The position numbers were made by a program, and so were the translations under genes. A stretch of 64,000 nt of DNA from assembly GCA_907165065.1 (NCBI GenBank), contig OU015525.1, positions 32,852,037-32,916,036 on the forward strand, written 5' to 3'. Under the pieces are notes generated by a model, which did not search any database, was not told where the DNA came from, and saw nothing but the letters and a program-made list of their open reading frames with translations. Each line of letters begins with the position of its first letter. The stretch's first letter is position 1. The stretch comes from Caprimulgus europaeus. Lineage: Eukaryota > Chordata > Aves > Caprimulgiformes > Caprimulgidae. Below are positions 25,655 to 35,860 of the stretch, in pieces.

Positions 25655-26305
25655 TCATCTGACAGCAGTCGTATATTCCTCCCAAGTGACCAGCCTCTCC
25701 TTCCATGATCTGTAGACTCTTTCCTTCCACTTGAGTTTGCCCAGCAGTTCCCTGTTTAACCATGTGGGTCTCCTGGCTCCGTTTCTTGATTTCTTACCCC
25801 TTGGGATGCTCTGATCTTGAGCTTGGAAGAAGTGGTCCTTGAATACTAACCAACTATCTTGGGCCCCTTTACCATCTAGCACCCTGTCCCATGGGATTTC
25901 CCCTAGCAATTGCTTGAAAAGGCCGAAGTTGGCCCTGCTTAATTCAAGGGTTGTGATCCTGCTTGGTATTCTGTTCCTACTGCACAAGATCCTGAACTCC
26001 ACCATCTCATGGTTGGTGCAGCCAAGGCTGCCCTCAACCTTCACTGCTTCAACCAGACCCTCCTTATTAGTGAGTATAAGACCCAGTAGTGCTCCTCTCC
26101 TAGTTGGCTCATCCACCATCTGCATCAAGAAGTTATCATCAATGCACTGGAGGAACCTCCTGGATTGTGAATGGCTGGCTGTGTAGACATTCCAGCTGAT
26201 GACTGCATAGTTAAAATCCTCCATGAGAACCAGGGCCTGTAGTTGGGAGGCTGCTGCCAGCTGTCTGTAGAAGGCTTCATCAACTTCCTCATCCTGATGA
26301 GACAA
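25655..26305 (-). pseudogene. CR1 ORF2 endonuclease remnant
   Basis: This open minus-strand segment is the C-terminal two thirds of the apurinic-like endonuclease of CR1 ORF2, followed by the linker towards the RT. Counting from the open frame's first codon at 26362, residues 24-38 (DEEVDEAFYRQL region) begin the CR1 similarity. The catalytic DFN motif is present at residues 49-51 (LMEDFNY). The CIDDNFL and EPTRRGALL blocks lie near 73-93, then LTNKEGLV at 98-104. The terminal catalytic motif, normally SDH, reads TNH at 116-118: the His is kept but the Asp is Asn (codon AAC), so nicking activity should be lost. A linker rich in Trp, Lys and Arg follows. The N-terminal strands of the nuclease are missing because the insertion is 5'-truncated. 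The frame closes at 25655, and the next piece of the polyprotein (25409-25621, starting at ELNLAREVKDNKKGF) is in another frame. Confidence 0.93.
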
Positions 26306-29300
26306 AACTAGCAGGTGACTTGTTAAAAACCCCCTCAGGATTCTAAGCATTTTTTTTTGCAATCCTTTATTTTTATTGAGAATAAGATAATCTTCTCCTC
26401 CAACACATTATTTCCCTGTAAATAATCAAGAAAATTACAACTTCTTTCTGTTTTTAACTTTCATCCTGCTGAGAAACTGCAACACTTTCAGCAGATCATC
26501 TAGATAGAACTAGTCATTATGTATGAGAAGCAGCACTCTTGAAGTAGTATGTATAAGAAATAGAAAACAATTTTTATGTGGGAGCTTACAGATTATACAC
26601 AATGTTGCTGAAAGCTAGAGAGTAAAAACCTCAATTTTTGATCCTAGAAAGCACTTTGTCATTAAAAAAAAAAATACTCCACTGCTTAAAGAGTGTAAAT
26701 AATGTTTCCCTGTACTGTAAAGCTCTATATATTCTTGTGTTTTGCTAACACTTCCTAGAAGACTACTGTCTGCTTCTACCTCTTGTACCTAAGTGGATCC
26801 ATGGGGGAAGTTCCTTTCTGCTAGCATTGCCCACTACATTTCCTATGATGCAACCACACATGCACAAGTGTGCCATTCTTCATTTTTCCCATTTTCTATC
26901 CAAATTGGATTTCTGACCAACAGCTTCACCATAGCCTATCTCTCTGTTTTCTGGTGTACCGAGCTTGCTAATTGTCAAGAAGATTCTGAAAGATGTCAGT
27001 GGGGTAACAGTTCATCCCCATGTTTTTCCTGTGGATCCAAGATTCACCAGGGTCATTGTGGCTGTAAGGATTTTCAGGGAAGAATTTAGTGGCTGGTTGG
27101 GACACAAATGCACTTGTCAACCCATGGAAAGCTAACATGAATTTGAGAAAGGTAAGATGAACCTCTCTTTTGCAGCATTTTATTTCCATTTCGTAAGGAG
27201 GAACACAATGGCTTAAAAAGTGAAGAGTACTTCTGAGGAAATTTTATTTGTTATGCAGAGAATTCATTATGTAAAAACTTCCATTTTGCTGAAGGGAAAA
27301 ATCAAATACTTCACAAAAAAACAGGGATAAACTACTATGTTCACTATTAATAAGAAAATGCTTAGAGAGGATAAACAAACTTAAACTGAATATGGCCACA
27401 TAAACACATCTCAGAATATTTCAGATATTTAAAATGCCACCTCCTATTCAGTGTTTATGACTGTGGCATAGTTTGGCACAAGTGATTTCAGTATATTGTG
27501 AATTAGGCCAAACACAGCTCCCAACATAGTCCACAGAAAAACTCCCACTTACATTACTAAGAGCAGAAGCAGGCAGCCTTAAATTAGTAATAGCTGATGT
27601 GTCATTAGATTTATCTTCTGCAGCCTAGGACCACTTCTGTGTGGCATGATTCATTACAAGTTCCAACATAAATTATGGATCCAGGTGAAACTGGTAGTTA
27701 TACATTGCAAGTTGTGATGACTGGAATTTGTGTTCTGCTTCTTGTTCTTTCTTTTAACTACGGACATCAGGTTAACAGTAAAAATATTGTTTAATTTTCC
27801 CATCTCTTTGTATAAGTTTTAACATCATCTAGTATTCCCTCTTCCATTTCAGACAAACTTTCCACCACCTCTCACCTCTGTACTGCTATAACCTAAAATT
27901 CAGAAATCAGATTCTCCTTTCTTCAATTTTCCTCTGTGCTTGGATCCTGAGTTTTGTTACCCACATGTTGAATTCAGCCCCAGAGCTGCTCAAGTTCAGT
28001 GCAGATTAAAGTGATTTACATGTTGCTTGCTATAGACTCACTGTGACAATAATGAAGTGTGGGTTGGTATGGTTTTCAGAGAGCTGACCTTGCATCAAAA
28101 TCTGTTCTCATTAAATGAAATTTCCAGCAAAATTGAAAGCACAATTAATGACCACAGAATTTTGCCAAAAGCAGTAACTGCTAAACTAGATGGGACAGTG
28201 TTGATTATGCAAATAAACAACTACCTTAGAAAGCTTGCCTATTGTCTAAAACAATGCATTTATGTTATTATTTATGTTAGAGACTCAGAACTGGAGTGGT
28301 ATTATGCTAGATGCTATACAAATTACAGGATTACAGTGTAATTTGATACAAGATGCAATAAACAACAAAACACGAAAAGAGATCTCAGGTCTGAGGGAAT
28401 CGCTTGCATATCCAGTTTATTCATTATCTAACAATATTTATAGTCATTACAATTTTGTCTGTAGTAGTCAAAAGACTTCTTGAAACTGAACATAGCTAAC
28501 TCAGTCCTGGCAATTAAATGAAAAGTTTGCCATGTGAAATCTCTTGGTATTGAAAGTGTATTTATTTTATTAAGGAAAAGATGAACTTTTTCTTAAACTA
28601 CCGAAGTAGGGCAAACAACACATTTCAATGGATTACACTTCCCAGCAAAGTCTTTAGCAAAACTAGAAAATCTTGCACAAAACCATAAATTATTAGTTGT
28701 AAATTTCTACAGCATGCACAATTGGAGAATACAGATGCAGTGTCTCAAAAGACTTACCACTGAAGGTACTATAAAGCAGGAGCAGATATAAGGCTCACCT
28801 TGGAAAGAAATATTTAACTCATCATTTATAAAAAGTCAGTGTAAAAGCCACTTCCCAATGTCAGTCTGTTATCTCTTCTCCTCCCTGGATTGCATATCTA
28901 CGTATTTGTTTCTTTTAAAAATCATTTCTGTCTCCTTTGTGTCTAGCAAACAAAAATCACGAAGGGGAAATGGGTTACTGTCTATAGAGCAGAAACAGTT
29001 AAATTATATAAGTTAAAACTGCCATTACATGCACAAAGTTATCAGAAATAAATATTAAGGAAACTACATTACATTCCTGCAGATGCAGAAAGCTTACAAT
29101 TTAGTCCCAAGATGAAGTCCACACCAGTGACAGAAATAGACAACCAAGTTTCCCATGAGCAACACAACTCAAGTGATACTCATCACAACAACAGGTTACA
29201 CAAAAGGATCTTTGATCAGAAGAATAATGATAAAAAACAATATTTTCTCTTTAAATTCTATGGGCCAGAAGATCTGACCCTTACAATACATTGTGAGTTT

Positions 29301-31600
29301 TCTGTTGTTGGGATCTTAAATTTTTAAGCAATACAGTGACCTAGACTGAAATGTTGTAACAGGCCTTGAGCTTTCCTTCTAAAGCATCTGTGTGCTATGC
29401 CTGGGCTGACTGTGCTACACCCTGTTCAGTGATGGTGAATACCCATCAGACAGTACATTTTTGTTATGAATAGCACTCCAGTATTTTACTCAACAACACC
29501 GTACACATAAAAGGCCAGAGAACGGATTGCGGTTTCTCCCAGACAATATTAGCTTCACATCTTCCTTTATGCCAGATGTTTTTATCTTTTTTTTTGTCAG
29601 TGAATATGATGAATGTATTTGGAGCTTAAACTACTTTTCATTCATCTCTCCTTTCTTTGGGTTCTACAGTCATAGGCAGCAAAAAGTTGAGGAATTTTGT
29701 ATAGGGGAAAAAAAATAAAAAAAACCTCAATGGGAATTATTTTTTCAAAGGATTCAACTTGGTGAATGACTGTTGTAAATGCATGTCCAGCAAAACCATT
29801 ACAGTTTATTAATCTGGTATTCTCTGTGGATTTGTAACTTAAATCTCAAGGATTCTTTTCCTCTGGATTTTTTTTTTTTTTTTTTTTCCCAGAAAGCCAG
29901 AGAGATATAGTTTCATTTTTTTCCTTCTCAGAAAAGGACCACTTTGTTAACTGTTTCAGGATAAATTTCCAAAACAATTAATGGCAGGTACATATACAAC
30001 AAAGTTTAATATTAATTAATCAAGATGATGTGTGTAAGGCAGTGGAATATGAAAACACATCTTGAAAGTTCTACCTTTCCCTTCTATGTTAAGCACCATT
30101 TTGGAAATGTAGCCCATAATACTCTTTCAAAGGAAGGAGGCATAATATTTCATGTTTTCCCCCAGAGTAAAAGAATCAAGTTCTAAAGCTTCTCAAGAAT
30201 AGCAAACAAGTAATGATGCATGGCTACCTTTGCCTGCCATAGGTCAGTGTTCTACACGAGCAGCACATTCTCTTCCACCCTTAGTGAACACTACATTACA
30301 ACTGACCATTCCCTGCATGATCAATTATCCTATTACTGCATAAAAAAAAAAAAAAAAGAAAGTAAATTCAAATAGTATTAGGGTTTCATGTATCTTTACA
30401 GCAAACAAAGCTGATACAACTTTCCCAGATGAAACTGTAGCCAATAATTATACAGTATAATATTCTTTACAACAGGTTTAGCCCTTGCATTATGCTTGCT
30501 CTTCAATGGAGTAAGCTAAATGACTAGCCATAGATTTAGTTTTTAAATTCAATCCCTCAACTTGTTTAGGAAGAACTGGAAAAAAAATCCAGGATTTTTC
30601 TCTGTTATAGTATGTCTTTAACATAGAAAACTATTATAAACAGTTATGAAAACAGAAGCTATAAACCGTACTAGTATTGTCTTGGCTAGGTTTATGTTTA
30701 TGTGTGTAGTAGGGAGTGGCTGTGTACAAAAAGAAGTCACTGGGGGCATTTCTTGCATGCTTGATCATTTTCTGCATCTCCTAATTCAGTGCCACTCTCA
30801 AGTTGTCTCCAGGGAATTTTGTTACAGTCCTGAGACAACTACTTTAAAATCTGTGGGTAGCAAACATGAGTCTTTGAGCATTTTTAGCACTTGTTGACTG
30901 AGTACTTTTTCATTACTTCTGAAATAATAGAATGTGTGTAAATTTCAATAACACAAAGTTAAATAAGAGAATGAAAAGGTAAATCTTCCACTTTTGCAAT
31001 TATTCATTCTGAAAAAAGCTAATCCAGAGAGAGAAGGGAGGAATTCTTAGGGAAATGTATAGCTAGGAACACCTCTTCTTCAGCAAATGTCAGCAAAGGA
31101 ACAGGTTCAGTGTCCAACCCTGGAAGAGAAGGGCCAACTTTGCTCTCACACGTGCTACTGTAAAGCTGGAGGCAGTCCAACCAAACCAAGGTGGAGAGCA
31201 CCTGATGGTAGGCATACCAAGGCCCAATTTTTTAATGGAAACATACATGCATACTTTAACACCATCACAAATAAGACAGTTGATCATGTTACGCAGCAGG
31301 TAGGTTTAGGGTTTTGCTATTTCACAGTTTCTGCTTTAGACTCTACTTGCAGTGAAATCAAACCTCCAGCTGATGCAGAAGATCTATTTACTTTTCAACA
31401 GTGTTTGTTTGCTTAAGAATTCTTTCACGTGGTCTCTAGAAGAGAGTTAATACTTTAGTTATATGTCGCACTGTATCTTCAGCTAAAATGTTTACTACGA
31501 GTGCATTCCTGCTTCATTTTGCATAAACTGACATCATACACTGAAAGAGAAAGAGGACTAACGTGCATCACAGAAATAAGTAGCCATGAGACTTCACCTG
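26306..31600. other. AT-rich non-coding stretch, no mobile element seen
   Basis: No gene or transposon is recognised. Open frames of 98 codons (26793-27089) and 94 codons (28057-28341) have no recognisable features. A T tract lies at 29868-29887 and an A tract around 30341-30356. Confidence 0.5.
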
Positions 31601-31662
31601 TGCACATACATACACACATGCACACACGCACACATACACACATACGCACATACACATGCGCG
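31601..31662. repeat. Imperfect (CA/TA)n microsatellite
   Basis: An alternating purine-pyrimidine run built from CACATA, CACACA and TACGCA units and ending in ATGCGCG. The interruptions suggest an old, non-expanding repeat. It sits next to the candidate exon or regulatory element at 31710-31845. Confidence 0.9.
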
Positions 31663-31709
31663 AAAAAAATAGGAAAAACAAGTCAGCAACTGCAAGAGTC
31701 GCAATTTAC

Positions 31710-31845
31710 CATGGAAGCCTCTACTTAATATTCCGCTTGATCTGCGAAGTTTATAGCCTGGCAAATCTGAATACAAATGTCGATGCAAATGAGGATTCAT
31801 TATTCTTACATCGTCTTTGTGTTGAAGCTTAATGTAACTTGGTTC
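31710..31845 (-). other. Splice-flanked open segment or conserved element
   Basis: On the minus strand an open frame that continues from about 31992 passes through a 136-bp segment bounded by a possible acceptor (CAACCACAG| before 31845, with a strong pyrimidine tract about 25-45 bp further upstream) and a good donor (CATG|GTAAAT, GT at 31709-31708). It would encode 45 residues, beginning EPSYIKLQHKDD and ending LSRGFH, with one base left over. The peptide looks protein-like, but I do not recognise it. The same DNA contains a perfect octamer ATGCAAAT (31783-31790, plus strand) and several CpG dinucleotides in an otherwise AT-rich area, which fits a conserved regulatory element equally well. 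Both readings are inference. Confidence 0.3.
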
Positions 31846-33656
31846 CTGTGGTTGCTCAGGGAATGTAGATTGCAAGAGAGGAGGAAAAAAAAAACCAACA
31901 CGACAAAAACCAGAGAAGCATATAGGAAAAAGAAAAGTAACAGAAATGGAAATAAATGGAAAACAAAATATGCTAAGGATCCAGACTAGCAAAACATCAA
32001 GCTAATACATTACATTCTCCCCCTATTTTCTCTTATAAGGTACATTTGCTTACCATTATCAGCAGAGAAGGAGTTAACTAACCAAAACCAGTCTCCACAG
32101 AGTCAAAACATAACAATCCTCCTTTTACCGATTATACAAAATTGTGCCCATTGTAAAGTCAGTGCCCCATTTATCTGAAAATTTCAACATTCTTTTATAA
32201 TTATAGAGCTCATCAGCTAGTAGAACCTGTACATTTAGATCTGTAAGAAGATTATAAATTAATTTAAAACCACCCCACCAGTTCTGCTTCTTTCATTATA
32301 AATTACTGCTGAATAATTCAGAAACACGTTAAGAAAACTACAGTACGATTAATAAACTACACAATGAAAATCACAATATTTTAAATCATACATTTATTGT
32401 CCCATTTATAGCCCATCACAAGCAATGGTTCAAAAGCACCAAATTAGAGAAAACATGAAATGCTGCAAAATTATAATTAGATCCTCAGTGCCACAGTACA
32501 TTGTTCTGATGAATCTTTTGTATAGCTAGCTTATGCTTATATATAAATACCTTCTTAGTAAATAAAAATGTACTGTAGGCTTGACTTTTAGAGAAGCTGT
32601 AAAGCTTAGCATATGCGATGATCCCAAAGTCAATGCTGTAAGGCTTGCTTCTTCATCCATAAATAAAGCACATTTGCATCCATTCAGTCAAATTAGCTCC
32701 ATATAAAAAAGGTGGTTATAATTAGCTCCTCTTTCAGGTTCACGGTTAAAACTCAAACGTGCCTGCTGTCTTGATTAAATCCACCATCATCTTCCAATAG
32801 CTAGTGCTAATTCTTCCAAGGAAATATTCAGTTGAGGTGTTATTTTATTCTGCACTGCTGTTAGTTGTCTAATTTACGCCAAGTCCCTGCAGTGCTTTCC
32901 TTAAGCCATCCTCTTTGTCTTGCCTTTGAAATTTACCAAATCTTACAAGAAATCAATACTTAATTGATTATTCACTTTTCTGCAGCTTCAAACAGCAAGC
33001 ACGCGTAAGATCCTGGAGTAGTCACCCGATTTCCAATGCAGGAGGTTGCTTGGTGGCAGGGATCTGCAAGTATCCAACAGCAGGCATTCCACAGAGCTGT
33101 GCAGTGGCGTACAGTGCCAGCATCCAATAAAGAAAACGAAGATACTCTAATGAAGCAGGAAAAGTTCCCATGTGAGACAGATCCATATCAATGCTTTAAA
33201 TAAAAAGCGGAGGCTGTGGCTTTCGGATACAAGAGCACCATTCTGTTTGCTGCTATCCCTGTTTTTTGCTTACCCTTTTCTTCCCATGGCACTGAAGTGG
33301 AATATCCAAAGTGCCACCGAACTCAGAGAACTCCACGCTGGAATGGGGGTGAGGCTTGTGCTGTACTTCTGACATAGAATAAGGATGGCAAGCACGTAAC
33401 ATTACGAAATGTAGGACAAATTCAGGCGAGAGAGAGAGAGAGAGCAAGAGACAGATGGTGGATCTGGCGAGGAGCCAAAGCCAGTGAAATGAATTACATT
33501 GCGGAATAACTGTACACCATTGATTCTGCCACTTGTTGCTGCATGGCAAAAAAGGGCCCTGACGTTGGCAGGTTTCTCCTTGCGAGTCACATATGCTGCA
33601 GACAACTTTTCTCACGTAACTCACCGTGCTGACAACGCCATGCTACGGCAGGGAAT
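31846..33656. other. Non-coding stretch
   Basis: AT-rich with no recognised transposon. The part after about 33000 becomes less AT-rich and includes a short (GA)n run at 33428-33443. No gene is called. Confidence 0.5.
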
Positions 33657-33832
33657 GTCCTGTGTGCATGTGTGTGAGTGAGTGAGTGAGTGAGTGAGTG
33701 GGGGAAAGTGCTTGCATGTGGGTGAGGGAAAAAAAGATAAAGCTGTAGTGTGTGTGGGGGGTGTGTGGGTAAGTGCCTGCGTGCGTGGTGTGTGTGTGTC
33801 TGCGCGCACGCGCGCGCGTGAGTGTGGAGGGG
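33657..33832. repeat. Compound GT/GAGT/GC simple repeat
   Basis: Consecutive simple-sequence blocks: TGTGTG, then about seven GAGT units (33674-33700), a G-rich interval, GTGTGTG with GGGG (33748-33770), and a mixed GT/CG alternating run (33781-33822) including TGCGCGCACGCGCGCGCGTG. Alternating purine-pyrimidine GC/GT DNA like the last block is known to favour left-handed Z-DNA under supercoiling. Open frames through this block are low-complexity artefacts. Confidence 0.95.
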
Positions 33833-33949
33833 AAAACAATCAATGCAATCCAGCCATTTTGTTTAATGAAGAATGGAAGGCTGGCATTCAGAGATGTGGT
33901 TATGTGCCGCATATTAATGTGTGCTCTGTAGACATCCTCCCCCTTTTTA

Positions 33950-34720
33950 AATGAGTGGCACAGGAATGAAGCCCTCTATAGAGCAGCCACCGTGGGAGCA
34001 GAAGCTCGCAAGGTAACATATCATCACTAAACCTGTGGCAGTAGCGCCCGCCGCTCCGCAGAAGAACTTGTCTGACGAGGAGGAAAAGCTGGTCCCATGG
34101 TTACGATGTTTGGGTGTTTTCGAAAAGATAGCCAGAGTTGAAGCAGATTGTTCAATAAATGCTTCGTACCCAGGATGAAGGGAGACATTATTGGATGCCC
34201 AGGGGGCTTTGGGAATCAAGTACAATGTTTGAGTAGCACAATTTGAGGTACATTATAAAAAAGCAATTTGAATTGCCAATGAGGCGACACATATCTGCAT
34301 ACTAATTAGACCTGTGTCAAGCTTAGTCTGCCGGGTTGTGTTGATGGCTAGGAATGTGCTTGTAACTCTGCTGAGAGATTGTTTCTGCATAAATTATCAG
34401 CTTTGTCCTACTGATTATTTTCTGCAAACAAACATGAAATGTAAGATCAAAAGGCAATTCTGAAATTAAAATTATTGATTGATAAAGCCTAGATTTCAGA
34501 ATCTAATTAGAAGAGGCACAAACAAAAGCTGATATTATTACAGATTGTGCCTGAGCTGGCAGCCAGATTGTGCAAGGCTTGTAATTTATCTTTGTTTATG
34601 CAGCCAGGATATTAAAAATGTAATTAAAATGGTAAAATGATCTGATCAGAAATAGCCACCTAGTGGCAAGTATATTATTTTAAATGGATTATAAAAGCAT
34701 TGATCTGTGCAAATAAAAGG
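33950..34720. promoter_or_regulatory. Putative conserved non-coding element block 1
   Basis: Complex, repeat-free sequence with the look of a vertebrate developmental enhancer, but no conservation data were available to me. A CpG-enriched patch (about 34045-34130) leads into AT-rich sequence crowded with homeodomain-type sites: TAATTA at 34303-34308, 34504-34509 and 34621-34626, a PBX/HOX-like TGATTGAT at 34476-34483, and a forkhead-like TGTTTA at 34593-34598. There are no long open frames, homopolymers or transposon remnants. That such features are typical of conserved non-coding elements around developmental regulator genes is established. Its application here is inference, and no target gene can be named. 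Confidence 0.42.
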
Positions 34721-34779
34721 GTTTTTTTCATGACACATATAGCAGCTCATTGAAACTTGCTGAGCAATTTGTCTTTTGC

Positions 34780-35860
34780 TAATAAGTTGTCTTTTGTGTT
34801 TTGTTCCATAGATAAGCAACATCATTTATAACCCTCATTTGCACACTAATAAACATTCTGTTATTACAGGTGGTGTTGGGAACATCTTTCATAAATTATG
34901 GCATATGAAAATGGAAGAAACAAATAAACCTTTTTCTAGACAGGCACTACATATGTTTTGTAAAATTAGAATATTCATCTGACAGCAGCAGGAGAACTTG
35001 CTTATTAACTCACTCTATTGCTCTGTTTAAGTCATGAAATGGTGGAAACACTATCAATATGTAATTCAGCTTCTTGACTATCTTAGTTATTTAAAAATGC
35101 TATGCAAAACACAGAGGGCCCAATTTGCTGAGTCTGTCCAGATTCAATTACTAAATTTCATGGTAATAAAGAGGTCTTTGTAATTTATACATTATTTTTA
35201 CACTCATTTAGCACCTTTCTAGAGTTGCCAAGTGGATTAAGTATTTAAATAATAGACTGTTTAATTGCACACAATATAGAAATGAGTTTCAAAATTTCTC
35301 TGCCATTGTGAGTTATTGACAGTGAAATTGCCAAAGGAAGTTTTGTCATATCTTAATGAAGCTAGACTGTGAAACAAACAAACTAAACAGTGTTACAAGA
35401 AATATAATCAGAAGCTTGTAAGTTTATGAGCAGGGCTTAACTCATTTATTTCTTTTTATTTCAGATTTCCAGTTAAAACCACTATGGAAATACTCAATTC
35501 CTTTTTAAGAAATTCACAATTTAGGGTCCTGTCAGCAGCTCTAGGTCTTTTGTTAGGTGCACTTAAAATGCCAGATTAAATATTAATATGTGGTTAGAGT
35601 TGTGCTATTTTGCAAGCCCTGAAACCCTATTAGTAAATCATGATCTGGTGACTGATGCAAGAAATTTCAAGGCACCAAGAGCGCAGATTGCCCATCAATC
35701 TGATGGATCACTAATTTTTAGTAAATCAGGCCCTTGGACTTTCAGCTGTAAGCAGATGTATGTTTCATTGTGATGGGAAAGGCAGTCCAACTAACAGAGC
35801 AATTTTCTGCACTGAATGTGTACCGTAACAGGCAGAGTTGTTTTGCACAATCAGTAAGTT
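34780..35860. promoter_or_regulatory. Putative conserved non-coding element block 2
   Basis: About 1.1 kb of complex non-repetitive sequence continuing from block 1, with no simple repeats, no transposon and no coding signal. It includes evenly mixed-composition stretches such as 35100-35340 and 35520-35850, unlike the homopolymer-rich DNA on either side of the zone. The texture resembles deeply conserved enhancer DNA of gene deserts. This is a judgement from sequence appearance and needs cross-species alignment. Confidence 0.35.

Larger units (their letters stand above)
23790..26305 (-). mobile_element. CR1 LINE, 2.5 kb, 5'-truncated
   Basis: This is the longest mobile element in the window. 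On the minus strand it runs from inside the endonuclease domain (near 26305) through the reverse transcriptase to the 3' untranslated end. The 3' terminus at 23790 carries the CR1 tail repeat (complement of ATTCTGTGATTCTGTGA), preceded by the hallmark that reads GGACTAGATGATCTTTGGAGG on the minus strand. A full CR1 is usually about 4.5 kb with two ORFs. The whole first ORF and the N-terminal part of the endonuclease are missing, which is the standard truncation outcome. No target-site duplication is seen, as usual for CR1. The reading frame is broken in several places (see the separate endonuclease and RT entries), so it is not mobile now. The RT shares many residues with the copies at 46 kb and 55 kb, which suggests one fairly recent subfamily. 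Confidence 0.97.

Noticed and set aside
31601..31728. Apparent His/Thr-rich protein
   Set aside because: It is a translation of the CA/TA microsatellite.
31783..32679. Octamer motifs (31783 and 32672) as evidence of a paired enhancer
   Set aside because: Exact octamers also occur in unrelated AT-rich DNA of this window (for example 14236), so the pair alone is not informative.
33621..33912. Overlapping minus-strand frames rich in His, Thr, Pro and Ser
   Set aside because: They translate the GT/GAGT simple repeat and are low-complexity artefacts.
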